Part shown: in pieces, positions 39,636 to 52,467 of the stretch
Numbering within the stretch: position 1 is the first letter of the stretch
Layout: every line of letters begins with the position of its first letter
NCBI GenBank assembly: GCA_021464525.1
Contig: JADRCO010000027.1
Span: 1 to 64,000, forward strand
Length of the DNA: 64,000 nucleotides
Origin: Rhizophagus sp. LPA8_4_AMF
Lineage: Eukaryota; Glomeromycota; Glomeromycetes; Glomerales; Glomeraceae
Reading direction: 5' to 3'
Notes under the pieces: generated by a model
Databases searched by the model: none
What the model was told of the DNA's origin: nothing
Seen by the model: only the letters and a program-made list of their open reading frames with translations
Translations under genes and position numbers: made by a program

Positions 39636-41800
39636 CATTAGTATTTCTTGAAATATCTTGGATCTTCGTTTAAATATATATTTTTTGGATGAATTTTTAC
39701 ACGGTATTTTTAGTTCATCACTTTTAAACCTATTTGATCATGTGAACAAAAGTTTTATAATAGGTGATACTTTAAATAAGAACAATTAATTTGTCTTTAA
39801 TATTTACAGTATTTTCAAATTGTGAAAAAATAAATTCTATTATAATAAATAAATATAGATTTTAAATATTTACAAAAATTTCAAATCAAAATAAGTTTGA
39901 TTATGTATTAAATAGTTATTGAATGGGGGAAAAGAGATATCAGTCGAAGACCGATATCCCCACGAGTTATAGTTCGGTCATTAGGAATACTGCGGTGACC
40001 AATAGGAATTAATGCTAATAATAACGATTTTCAATATTGGATGTCTCATAAAAATATCGGTCGTTAAAATCCCGCATATTCCTAATTGACTGAACAATAA
40101 ATATATAATATTGTAATATTTGAGTTATATGACCTCGTTTCTAACGAGAGCATGGATATCAAATGATGTACGATAGAATTCATAGCACGTTGACCATTTT
40201 ATCACGTGATTCAATTTGTTATCACATGATTAATACTGTATCGATATTGTAGTGATGACTGACTGTCGGATAACGAATATTAATAATCATGAATAATTCC
40301 ACTAATTCCTTAAATATCAAATTCGTAATTTTTATTTACTTGAATACCTTTATGAATTAATTTATTGTTAGTCCATATTGGACTTAGCTAGTCTAACTTG
40401 AATTCAAGCCGCATTTATAATGAGGCCCGGTTTGATTTGAACTTTGTCGGTCCGATTCTTATTGATCTGGATTGTTCTTAATCTCAGTCGAGCCAAGAAC
40501 AATACTTATATGTCGTACAGTTATTAATTGCACATGTACTATTCTACTATGCATATTACAGAAGGTTTTAACAACAAAGCTTATCGCCTTTTTGGGAATT
40601 GTTCGCTCAATTATAAAATATCAGATATATCTCATCAGTTAATTTAGTATCTGGAACGTCTTTTGATAGGATGAAAATTGTGTTTATACTATCACAAAGT
40701 TAAATTATTTCGTTCTTTTTATATAAAGTACAATAATTAATTTTAAGAGGTAATAATTAAACGATTGTTTGGATCCGGTCACGTAATTGATCAATCCGTA
40801 CCTAATATAGTTAAGCAATCATAATTATGTAATACGCGTCGATAAAAAGGGATCTATTTTGTATTGATAATGCGTGGCGCAGTAAATGTACTTTATTTAA
40901 ACAATTTAAATTTAGCATCCTGCATTAGACAATACATTGGTACTTGGCGTTATCTTTGGTGGTACATTTGTTTTTTAGTACGCTTTTTTTAGGGTCTACA
41001 AGATCAACTCAATGTGACACATGTTAAAGGCATCTCCTGAAACTTTTCCAATTTTAGAAAATTTCTATAGGGTCTATAAACCCTATTAAATAACCAATTC
41101 ATTCTCAATTTATCCCCAAATTTTTGGGTCAATCTCGTATGATTTTTCATTTTACGGTTTTTATCCAAATCGTTCGACATGTGAATGTGCTATCGTTTGT
41201 CTTAAGATATTAATTGTCATTTTTTGATTCCGATATTTTATTCAAGTCAGTATAATGTGTAATTTAATACGTGTAATTTAATACAGAAAATTGTTAAAAA
41301 AACCAAACCAAGACAAAAAAAATCGTAACAATCGTGAAAAAAGAAAAAAATAAATCTAAATTCGGTTAGTTGAAAAATATTAAGGTACCAAAATTTCTCA
41401 AAGCAGATTAGGATACGCAAGAACAAAGAAAATTTCGAGAGTACAAAGTATACAGTACAGTACAAGAAATATATCTTATTTGTATCTACACTTATAGCCA
41501 CAATAATAGTTTTTTTTCACTGTTGTTCATATGATAATTAATAGAGTGTGGCGAACAAGTTTATAAAAAACAACAATCAATTTTAGGGAAAAAGTGCATC
41601 CGAAGCCGTACTTAAAAAGTAAAGAGCTGCACGTACTCGTGTGAAACCGTTGATACAAATAAAATCTGGAATTTTTCGATGCTTTAATTAAAAAAATTTT
41701 TTTTTCTCTTAAGAAAAAAAAGGGGCTTACGATATAAAAAAATTTCCCGTGATTTTCTTTATGATCAGAATAAATAATATCATTAGAAAATTTCAATTAA
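39636..41800. other. Intergenic region with a small inverted-repeat element
   Basis: Holds the kinase 3' end, the TA-flanked element at 39970-40096, and the promoter of the large channel gene. The minus-strand open frames at 41247-41501 and 41527-41796 are Phe/Leu/Lys-rich and lack splice or homology support; I regard them as non-coding. Confidence 0.5.
39970..40096. mobile_element. 127-bp TA-flanked MITE (Tc1/mariner-like)
   Basis: The left end tagttcggtcattaggaat and the reverse complement of the right end ttgttcagtcaattaggaat match over about 22 bp. Both sides carry TA (39968-39969 and 40097-40098), the hallmark target of Tc1/mariner transposases. No coding content; assignment to that superfamily is inference. 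Confidence 0.55.
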
Positions 41801-44800
41801 ATGTCTGACAAAAAGAATATAATTAATCATGGTGATACTACTAAAAATTCAATTCTTAAGAAGAAAAGTTCTTACGTTTCTAATATAAATAATGATACAG
41901 AATTATCTATTAATAATAATGATCTTTATAAACTGAAAAAACCTTCTTATAATTCGGATCAATCGGATGGAAGTACAAGAAGTTTACGTTCAATTCTTAG
42001 TAATTTTTTTCAAAAAAAATCGCATAGTCATATACAATCTATGACTATGTCTCCTGATAATGAGGATTATATTTCATACGACCAAAATGAAAAATTCGCT
42101 TCTCATGTTGCTATAAGTCCAGATGGTCAATATTTATGTACTTTTAATTGTAGTAAGTGTTATAATATTTCTTCTCTTTTTCTTTTTTTAATGCTGCTTT
42201 ATTTGTGTCACAAAATCATCGATACAAAAAAAAAAGAATGGTTATTTTAAATTTTTATTTATTTTATTTATTTTTATTATCATTAGAAAGACTTGAATTT
42301 AAAATTTTTGAATCCGATCAAACTATAAATTTTTTCGATAAAAGTTCTATTTCAGAAGAAGACGCAAATAACTTTGTAGAAATTCCAAAAATAAGTTCAT
42401 CTGAAAATGATGATTTGGTTCCTTATCGAATTGAATATGGAGCATTACATGAATATATGTATAGTGAAGCATTTGATAATAAATACGGTTCTGGAAGAAA
42501 TTTTGGAGAATCACATTCGGATGAAAAATCTAATAGAACTAGCACAGAAAGTAAAAGAAAGGAAGAGGATCAACCAGGCGTTACATTTAGAAGATTTCCA
42601 TCGTGGTCTTTAGCAATATCAAATATGATGGAACATCAGGGTGAACATGTCATTTTTGTTGCAATATCTGCTGTAATTGAAGCAGACATGAAAAAAAAAG
42701 TAAGTGAAGAAGAAGAAGAAGAAATTAATCGTCTTTACCCAAATAAAGATAGATATAACGATGATGAATATGCAATAGATTATAATGAAGAAGAAGATGA
42801 TGATGATGATGACGATGACGATCTGGATGATCCAAAGAATAAATCATCTCATTCCGATTTTACTGAAGGAAAAACTGCAATATATCGTATTATATTAAGG
42901 TATAATAATTTAATTCAAAAGCCTGCTTGTATCAAACAATACAATTGTCATGATGTTGCTGGAATTGTAATGTTTATTAAAGAAGAATCTAATAATCCTT
43001 ACGTTCAATATTTTGAACAAACCGAACATAAATATTTAACCGAAATGTTAATCAAAACAAGTTGCTTTATAATTAATGCTGAAGGAATTTACAAAGTTAA
43101 TTATTCTAATCCTAGTAGTCCTAATAGTAAAATAAAAGAAGAAAAGTTTTCTTTTCCCAAAAGGTTAGAAAAAGAATTAAAATCTTGGTATAGATCAAAA
43201 CATTGTATGGATCGTCTTTTATCATGTATTTATCATCATTATTTCTTTGTGGACCAATATAAAGATAGTGTTCATACGATAGATATGTACAATCTTTCAA
43301 CGATGGAACAAGAACAAATATTTATAATTCGTCATGATGAAACCGTGTCGCATACTGCAAAAAATGTATCATCTGTATTTGCAGTTTCACAGAATAAACA
43401 ATTAATCGCCTGTAGTAATGGTGAAAGATCTGTAACATTGTTTTGGATAGAAAATGGTCTTGATATAGGGGTAAAAGAATTTGGGATTGAGACAAAAATT
43501 CTTTTTTTGGAATTTATCGAGAATGATGAAAAATTACTTATAATTACTGAAGAGACTTGTACGAAAGAAGATCCTAAATCTGTGAATGGAGAGAGACACG
43601 ATATATTTTTAAATAATTCAGATTATGAACAAAAGCAGATTGAAAGTGATGTGAATAATGACAAGCTATCTACAATTATGGAAGAAGACAAAAAGAATCC
43701 AGATGATAAAATTGAACAAGTTAAGTTAGTTATTGAGGATAAAGAAGAAAAATATGTAAAAAATGACAATCTTTTAAAGCCGAGAATGACAAGGAGAAGG
43801 AGTTCTTGTAAAGATATTGCTGAGTCTGTTGTGACAAAAATTATGGTATGGGATTTATTTAGTTCAGCGGATAATGCTATTCGTACTGGAATGACTGGTG
43901 ATTTATTTCCTTTAAAAGAAAATTATCATTCTCATATGGCACGAGTTCCTGGTGTACTTTATCATATGAGAGATGATGGTAGTGTGTTTTCAATTATAGA
44001 GCATGATGGTTTTGTAAATCTTGTAAAAGGAGAGGAAAGAGATTTAACGAGAGATTTCGGATGTGATATTTATTTTGATTTCAAAACTACACAAGATCAA
44101 AAGGACAAAATGCCATGTGTATACGCTAATAATGATGAAGCTGATGTAAAGTTGCACAAAGTATATTGTCGTAAAGAATTTAAAAAGTCCGGAATTTATA
44201 AGGTTATAGTTAACAATAAAGAACCATGGATTTATATGAATAATTATCATCGTACTTCAGTATTTCTTGATGAGGAAGAAACGTTACAACTTATAATTGG
44301 ACATAGTACAGTGCAAATTTGGCGGAAGTTACCAAAGCAGAAAGAATCTGATAAAAAAGAGGTCACCCAACAAAAGAAAGAACCTGTTCTTGAATATATC
44401 TGGACTAATAATATTCCATCAGAACACGATCTCGATAGTTCAAGATTACAGATAAAAGACTTGTGGGTTGGTGATAATTCATTTGTTCTTAAAGTATATT
44501 GGAAATATTATGAAGGTAATAAAATTGTAAATAATACGGGAACTCTTTCATTTCCTTATGATGACGGCCATGTAACTCCGGTTCTACACGCTTGTAAAGC
44601 TCTTGAACATTTGAATAATCGAAAAAACAAAATAATAGATTATAAAAAAATGGTAGAATTTGAACGATTGATAGAAAATACAAATAGAATTGTATGGAGA
44701 TTTGGAAAGAAAAAGCCTGAAATCTTTAAGCTGATGGATGTTCGATACAATGTAATGTCCTATTTAATACGAGGTGGTTGTAATTATTTAATTAAATTTA

Positions 44801-47800
44801 TTCTTTTTGGTGATACGACGCCTGAAGATCTTAAAAATGGTAAAAAACAAAAGAAAAAGAAAAAAGAAAATGATAATAAACTAGATAATCATAAAAATAA
44901 GCAAATATTACATATTCCAAAATCAAAGCAATGGATAAGTGAGGCTGAACCAGAACGACATATAAAAGTGAAATTTGAATCCAAAACTTTTCTTCGTCAA
45001 TTGTTCTCTTTTATACGTGAAATAATGTTATGGTTTTTTGTACTCATATCATGTAAGAAGAAGAAAAAAGAGAGGAAAATTAAAAAGAGCCCCAAAAACA
45101 ATGTGAGACCATGCACGGATTTAGAATGGGCGATTGAATACTGTAAAGGTAAACGGTGAGCCAATTTGTCTATTTTGAAATTTATCCTAATTATTATTAA
45201 AATTTTTCTTTTCTGATAGACAAAGAAAGAAAGGATGCTGTAATGGTTGGTTATTTATTAGAATATTATTCTGAAAATGCATTACATCACATTGGCTGGA
45301 TGACGACAATTTCAAAAGCATTACCACTATTGTATAGATATAATTTGGGTTAGTATTAATTATAGCTAGTAATAATTATGTTATTATTTTCAATATTTTA
45401 ACCTTTTTTTCAAAAATTTAGATTATTATGTAAAACCATTATTCTATAAAGATTGTTTTGCTGATAAAGAACTTACACAATATGACCCATCTGAAATAAT
45501 TCCTGAACATAGCAAACCAAGAAGAAATAAAACGCAAGATTTTAAGGCTTTTAAACCCAATACTAAACTAGTTTCAGACAAAAATCATAAGCCGTTACTC
45601 CAAAATATATTTGAATTTATTATCATTAAATTTCCAAAATATTTTACGAATTTTATTGATAATTTTGATAATGATCGTGCTCCTCCTCCTGTAGCTTTGA
45701 GAGTTGTTCCGTGAGTTATGATTAAAATTATAAATATTCGGTATTTTTTTTAAAATAAAGACTAATAGTTATGTGTTTTTATATTTAGATTGCCAGATTT
45801 TACGGTTGACAATATTCCAAAAATTCGTGCTAAGTATAATTGGAAATCAAATTTATTAAGACTTTTAAAAATAATTATTATTCCAAGAGGTTATATAATA
45901 GGTAGAGAAGATAGAAATTTATTAAGTCCCTTTGTACAAGTTGTTAGGTATGAAAAAGATAATAATATTTTTGATAATCCTGCGATGGAAGCAATCATAG
46001 ATTTTAGATGGAGGCAAGCAAGAAATTATTTTTTACAAATATTTCTTGCATTTATAGCATATGCGGTATGTTTTGGTGTAATAAGTTGGGCCTACATGTC
46101 AAGACTTGAAGTCACAGGAAATCTTAGGACTTTTTTAATTTGTGTGATGACGATTTTTTATTATCTGGCTTATTATTTAATAGCTGTTGAAATTAAGCAA
46201 GCATGGCATCATGGTTTAAGAGCATCTCTAAATGTTAGCAATTTATTTGATATAATTTCAATCATTACACCTTGCATAGTCATGTCAATTTTTGTGGCAA
46301 GTTCATTTCAACTTTCTGATGGATTTGCAAAGGTTCAAACTAGTACAGGAATTATTGTTTGCATTTCTTTTACGATGTTGTTACTTTGGTGTGAATTGGT
46401 AAGTAAAAAAAAAAAAAAATTATCTTGTTTATATTTAGTTTAAAAACAATAACTAAATAATTTATTTGTTTGTTACATTATAGCTTTTGTATTTAAGATT
46501 ATTATCAGGTATATGGCATTATTTTTTATTTTAAATTTACTTTAAAATATGCTATAGTAAAAATTATTAATGATTTTTATTTATTTATTTATTTTTTTTA
46601 AAGAAATGGCTATATATATTTATTATGTCATTATAATATTCTCTACAGTGTGAGTCAAAGTACATTTGAAGTATTTATTTGTTTATTTAAAATTGATTTA
46701 ATACTAAAAAGAATTCTTTTCTATTAAAGATTTCCTTTTCTTGTATTTATGGCCTGTGTAATCATGGCTTTCGCCCATGCCTGTATGTTAAAGTTACACA
46801 ATTTTTTTGTGAATAAATATAAATATTTATATATTTTAACTTATTTTATTTATTTGTTTTTTTATAGTTTTCTTATTATTATCAAACCCAGATCTAAATA
46901 CCGTAAAACAAAAGGTTACTAGTTTTACTATAATGAATACTACAACACAGGAACCAATGGATATAGAAATGGATTCGCAATTCGATCCTACATCAGCTTC
47001 AGATAATCCGTTTTCAAATTTTTTATCATCAGTTGAAGCAACATATTTCTGGATTAATGGTGAATGGCCACAAAGGGATGACTGGAATTATTGGGCCGTT
47101 GAAGTTTTATCATTATTGGGAAGTGTCTTTATAGTTACTATATTACAAAATATGTTAATTGCTTTTATGGGGTAAGTTACCTTTTTCTATTTTATATTAT
47201 CTTTATTTAAACTTTGTTATGATTGATGTCTTCTTGGAGTAGTAATTATTTTTATTAAAAAGTTGTGGACGGCGAAGGTAATGCTATTTATAAATTCTTT
47301 TTTTTTGGAATTTATAATTTACCGCCATGTCATTACAATATAGCGCTAGGGTTAGGGATAACGACGTGTTACGCTCATCCGTCCTTCACATAAGTATTGT
47401 TTGATGAACCATGGCGATAAATTTTAAGATGAAATTTCGAGAGACATCATCAGCGATAATTTTTTTCTTTTTATACTTTAACAAATATTAAATTAAATTC
47501 TTTTTTATTTTTATAAAAAAATAGTGGCGTATACGAAGAAGCGGCAGAAAAAGGTAGAGATGCATTATTAAGATATAGGGCAACTCTTATCTCTGATTAT
47601 GAAGCATTGGAAGATATAAGATTCTGGCCACCAGAACCAGATCCACAATTTATATTTTACGTGGGACATTCAACAAGTGTTGAAGAATGGACAGAAGATA
47701 GAAAACAATTTAAAGGTTGTTTATATCAAAGATATGAGAATAGGGCATCATATAAAAAATATAAATTTCAGGAGGAACCAAGTGATAAATATTCTTTATT

Positions 47801-48068
47801 AAAATATGAAATGGATAAAAAAGATACTAATTCATCAATATCCTCCATCACAGATGATGGTAAGATTGTATCGGGTTCTTCTTTACCTTTAGATGAAACT
47901 TTTAAAGATTTTCGGCGTACTGTTAATGATAAATTATCTAACATAGATCAAAATATTAATCAAATAACTGATATACAAAATACTATAAATAGCATGCAGG
48001 AACTATTTACAGTATTCATGGAAAAATTAGATAATATTGAAAGTAAACAAAGCAAGCAAGAATCATAA
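41801..48068 (+). CDS. Large beta-propeller / six-TM cation-channel-like protein
   Basis: Ten exons: 41801-42152, 42287-45148, 45220-45348, 45422-45710, 45789-46398, 46484-46508, 46604-46649, 46730-46782, 46868-47171, 47525-48068. All are in phase; 1737 residues. The N-terminal two-thirds has WD/propeller-like strands (HVAISPDGQYLCTF, VFAVSQNKQLIACSNGE, KIMVWDLF), an Asp/Glu run and Lys-rich loops. Exons 5-9 encode about six transmembrane helices. A pore-like segment follows (YFWINGEWPQRDDW, then WAVEVLSLLGSVFIVTILQN), in the arrangement of ion-transport/TRP-type channels. The C-terminus has VYEEAAEKGRDALLRYRATL and a final coiled coil (FKDFRRTVNDKLSNIDQNIN), as in tetrameric channels. Exon 6 is only 25 nt and exon 7 only 46 nt. 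Ion selectivity and membrane are unknown. Confidence 0.85.
47172..47524 (+). other. Unusually long last intron with an inverted-repeat insert
   Basis: At 353 nt it is more than twice as long as the other introns of this gene (71-134 nt). A GC-richer core lies between aatttataatttaccgccatg (about 47308-47329) and catggcgataaatttt (47410-47426), which are imperfect reverse complements. This suggests a small mobile-element insertion inside the intron. Confidence 0.45.
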
Positions 48069-48779
48069 AAAAAGACTATCATATATAGATTTTATAATAT
48101 TTGCATTTTTACTTGTAAAATTAATATTATAGTATCATTACGTTAATGTTTAATGTAGATTCACAAATCATTATTAGAATGTAAAAATAAAATTATCTAA
48201 ATTAAATACCAAAATTCCATGATATTAATATTAATAATACGTACGAAAAGAAATACACCTCGAAAAATTCATAAAAAGTTGGATGAGACGTAAATTTTTC
48301 TAGATAGTTCTCGCTAAAAGTTTTGTTATTTTTAAACACTAGCTGCCATTATTGTAATGAAATTTTTGACCTCCAATTGCAAAGAAATACAGCTGATCGC
48401 CGATCATTATAGCGCGTCACGAGTTGTTCCCCATAAAAATAATTTTTTCGCTTCAATATCCCTTAATTGACTATGCATTTAGAATACGTTAGATTATAGA
48501 AAATTCCATTGCACGCTTGAAAATAAAACGAAAAAGATATAATTTTTTATTGTAAAAAATTAGTCGGATTGATAACTCGTAAATTACATATATTCCAGAA
48601 GACACAAATTTTTTGTAAAATATATATGAGAGAATTATTTCTTTTACACATAAATATTTCTTGTGCTTATTTTAATTTTCCATAAAATCGTATATAATTT
48701 AGAAATAAAATTGTAAAAATACGATAATTTGCTGAAAAGTTGTATAATACGTAAAGAAAAAACACAGTGTATACTAAAG

Positions 48780-49340
48780 AGATCTAAAACCCCAAAAGCA
48801 GGATTCGTACTATGTTCAAATAAGGACAATGTGAAAGATATAATTTTTTTCGAATGACGACAAGATCCTAAACTGTGTTCTTTGATGTAATCAATGTAAT
48901 GACGAGCCTGACTTTCTCCCGCATGGATCTCAAAAGAGAGATTGGCAAACGATATTTCCTTCGATAACAAATTTAAGCTCGTGGTTTATAATGACCTTTT
49001 GATCGATGGGAGTTTTCTTCTTTATTCGTTTGGTGACTTTCTCAGTGAATTCAAGTACCTACAAATGAATACCTACAAATCACAAATGATGTATTATTAT
49101 GACTATAGTTTACTACTATGACTATTCTTAATGTAAATTTCACTATAGCTTCTTATTGACTATAATGAAAAGTTTTATAACGGCAGCAATTGTTTAAAGA
49201 ATAGAAGATCATAAGAATTCAGAATTACATTCGTATTAATGGCATCAAGCTTCTCGACGAAGATTGAAAACGCTAGCGTATTTACTAACAATTGAAATTT
49301 ATGTTGAAAGTTCTTGATAGTTATCAAAAAGTCATGTTGC
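48780..49340 (-). pseudogene. Broken host gene of unknown family
   Basis: Three minus-strand segments have clear coding character. The first (49340-49175) contains KNFQHKFQLLVNTLAFSIF and EKLDAINTNVILNSYDLLFF, then stops. The second begins at 49058 after TTTGTAG and reads VLEFTEKVTKRIKKKTPIDQ then VIINHELKFVI. The third continues about 48968-48840 in another frame, with FANLSFEIHAGESQARHYID and KEHSLGSCRHSKK. The frame change between segments two and three has no splice signals, so I read this as a frameshifted pseudogene, or two neighbouring fragments. No family recognised. Confidence 0.4.
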
Positions 49341-50068
49341 TACTGCTTATATTCGTCATATTTAATGGCTTTGAACTTGAATTACAAAAATTGAAGAGAA
49401 GAAGATTTTTAAGTTTCATTTTATTTATTTATTTAAAATTTATATTTAAATAAAGTATCTTAATAAAGATTTTCTGGAAAGCGTATAGCTGGAAATTTTT
49501 GTACCTTTTCAAATTTCTATTAATAATAATTCATAAAACGATACAGAGATTATAACAATTATTAGAATTTGTCTTTCATAATCTAGCATGTTTGGTTTAG
49601 TGATATAATTTGCGTCATCTTTTGAGGTTTCTCCAAAAACAATTAATAATTGAACTGAGCTGTTTCTATAAAAAAAAAAAAGGAATTAGATTGCATTTAC
49701 TGACATGATTAAATATTTCTTGATAAAGAAAAAAAAATCGCTGATACTGGATATATAACAATAAAATTCGTTGATTTTAAAAGCAGAAATTCAATTTTGT
49801 GTAACTCTAAAGTTTTGATTCGCGACTCATTAATGCATTATATAAGTTATCTTTTGCTGCAATAAAAAAAAGTTGGCTTATCATTTAATTGCTATTTTCA
49901 GTAGAATCTTATACCTTTTCCTCCCTACTGTATACTTGCATTAAAATGAGAGCTCAAACGCATACATTGGACGATTTTTGAAAGGTATAAATTATTCGAT
50001 TATTATTGTAATCGTAGTTGTGAATTGAATTATAAATATTCTGAGATAATTTATTCCGCATCCCCCGA

Positions 50069-50200
50069 GGTCTATCTCAACCAAGGTAGCCCAACCCGCA
50101 GACAACATGTTATCAAATAATGTATCATATGAAATGATGCCTTGTATTGCACCAGAAATATTTAAAGGAACTGCGTTTTCACGTTTATTCTATGGGTATG
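50069..50200 (+). pseudogene. Protein kinase activation-loop fragment
   Basis: The translation GLSQ, a short insertion, then NNVSYEMMPCIAPEIFKGTA matches the segment from DFG-L(S) to APE in Glomeromycotina kinases (compare YGVMPYIAPE patterns). Nothing recognisable of the N-lobe or of the region after APE is nearby, so this is a dispersed remnant of a kinase gene about 130 bp long. Confidence 0.55.
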
Positions 50201-51608
50201 GTTACACGAATTAATCGAATTATGATATTAACTACAGTACATTGAATGATGTAAATAATTTCATAAATCTTGAATTTAGTAGCTATTGATAGGTAGTTTA
50301 TTTTTAATAAAATGTTAATATTGACAATATTCGAAGTAAAAGCCGATTAGCTTCCGATAAAGAACTTAACAGAATTAGACTTGTGATAATTAATTTTAGT
50401 ATTAAAGAATTAAAAAATTTACGTTAATATTATATTCCTTAGCTGCCCAACATTTACGATACGTAATTTTTTTACTATACGCATCAAAATTTAATATTTC
50501 ACTCAATTGTAAATGAATACTTTTAAATGAAAAGCATTAGAAAATTTCGCTTCTAATTCCAATCAAAGAAATTGGTTGCACAGTATTTTTTGTTTGACGT
50601 TGACGTGCCAATTAAATATGTGTACTATTTTTTTTTTTAGGAAACAAAGAAACATCTGTAAAATTTACATCTCCTTTTTTTACAAATATTAACATATTTT
50701 ACTCTTTATCTCTGTATCCGCACCTTAGATAAGAATTGTAATACTTATTCATTTCTGACCGCTTATTGTCAATTCTATGATTTACAGAAATTTTGACTCT
50801 GCTCGCTAGCAAATCGAAATAAAACACATGCATAAAATATTTTATATAAGTAATTTTTTTTTGAGCTGACTCGCAAATATATGATTGGCAGTGGCGAGTT
50901 TATTTTATTTTCAGTTTCTGAAAACCTTTGTTTGCATGTTCGAATGATCCTGTTGGGACAATATCCAAATCAATATAATTAACCGAAGAGTAAATACGCT
51001 TAACGCTTTATATGTTTCATACCTTTTTTTGCGTAATTTGTACATTTTTATGTAGTCTCCTTTGTAAACGATACTATATCAATTCTTTTGATTAAATCAA
51101 ACCGACTGGTCAGCAAAAATATATAAATCTAATATCATACTGTATTTACTTAAAGGGTGGTTATTGTCCATAAAGTTTAAACGGACGAGAAAAAATAGCT
51201 CAGATTCTCTGAAGGACAGCACTTTTTTTTTTGATTAAATTAAATTAGAAATTCTAGGTGAAATGGGAAATTCATAGTGATGGAGATTTTCTGCCAGCTG
51301 TGTAACACAACCTGAGGGACTCTTACCGCACTACCCTCGCACAATATAAATAGTACTTTAAACGTGTTAGTACAGGTGACGATTAATGCAGTGACAAATA
51401 GAGATCAGGCTAGTAAAGTCCATCAGAAACATAATAAAAAACGTAAACAGGAAATCACGTGACCTTGTGACAAAATTATCACACGGTAGTGTGGTAAGAT
51501 TTCCCTTGTTATTGTCGTACCATGTTTTCGGAGAAAAGACTATATTATGTCCTTACATGCAGTTGGTTCATTCCTTTCATTTCTTTCTTGACTTAATAGT
51601 TATTCGAA

Positions 51609-52467
51609 ATGTTTAAAAAAAATTTGTCTCTTAATCCAGAATTTCCACGACCAACTTTACAAAAAATCGTTCTTCCACCACTTTTACAAAAATCACATAC
51701 AATAACGCCATGTAAAATAACATTACTTCCATCCGAATTATTAATACAAATTTTTTCACATTTGTCACCTTACGAATTATTTTTACTTCGTGAGACATGC
51801 GTTAGATTCAATAAATTTCTTGATGCTCCAAAATCATCTACTACAAAAGAAATATGGAGAAATGCTAGAAAAGAATTTTTAAAAGATAAATCGAATCCAC
51901 CTAAAGAAATGTCTGAAAGAGAATATACCAAACTATTATATTATAAAGAATTTTGCCAATTTTGTGGGTATAAAATATTTAAGGCTAAAATTTATTGGCA
52001 ATTTAAGGCTCGTTGCTGCCATGAATGTTTAATGGAAAATACAATAAGGTATTTATGATGTTATTGTGCATATATCGATATTTGAAATTTATTAATTAAT
52101 TTAAACCAATTTTTTTTCTAATAAAAATAAAAATTGTAGTCTTAAAGAATTATTAAAGAACTGTGGAGATACTATACCAGAAGGTTTAATCGTAACGATT
52201 CCATATATCTATTACAATAATTCTTATTATTTCTGGAAAAATACTTTAAATTACATTTACATCCAATATCTCATCTATTTAAAAACTAATTCACTACTCT
52301 CACCACAATTTTATTCATTCTTATATTCACTTAAATTGAATTTTAAATCGATAATGGATTATGTTAAAGAAAAAATGAGAAAGGAAGATTATGAACCATT
52401 GCACGAAATAAGAATAAGAGATGAGATAAGACGATTAAAAATCAGTAATTTATTCTATATTTATTAA
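51609..52467 (+). CDS. F-box protein with C-terminal Cys-rich motif
   Basis: Two exons, 51609-52048 and 52140-52467, in phase; 255 residues. The F-box lies at about residues 37-80 (KITLLPSELLIQIFSHLSPY, ELFLLRETCVRFNKFL). It is followed by KEIWRNARKEFLKD and a cysteine cluster CQFCGYKIF...ARCCHECL (Cys116, 119, 136, 137, 140), which looks like a small zinc-binding unit. The F-box should bind Skp1 and place the protein in an SCF ubiquitin ligase; the remainder would select the substrate. This layout of F-box plus CxxC...CxxC with an intervening Trp is common in fungal F-box families. The rest is basic and helical with no named domain. Confidence 0.88.

Larger units (their letters stand above)
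48069..51608. other. Intergenic region with host gene fragments
   Basis: Apart from the broken segments at 48780-49340 and the kinase fragment at 50069-50200, this 3.5 kb is AT-rich without recognisable genes. The final 200 bp hold the F-box gene promoter. Confidence 0.5.

Noticed and set aside
41247-41796. Two minus-strand frames upstream of the channel gene
   Set aside because: Phe/Leu/Lys-rich translations of AT-rich promoter DNA with no supporting evidence.
49588-49650. tRNA-like 5' half (ggtttagtgatataatttgcgtc)
   Set aside because: Resembles the D-arm of a Gly tRNA, but no anticodon stem, T-arm or box B follows.
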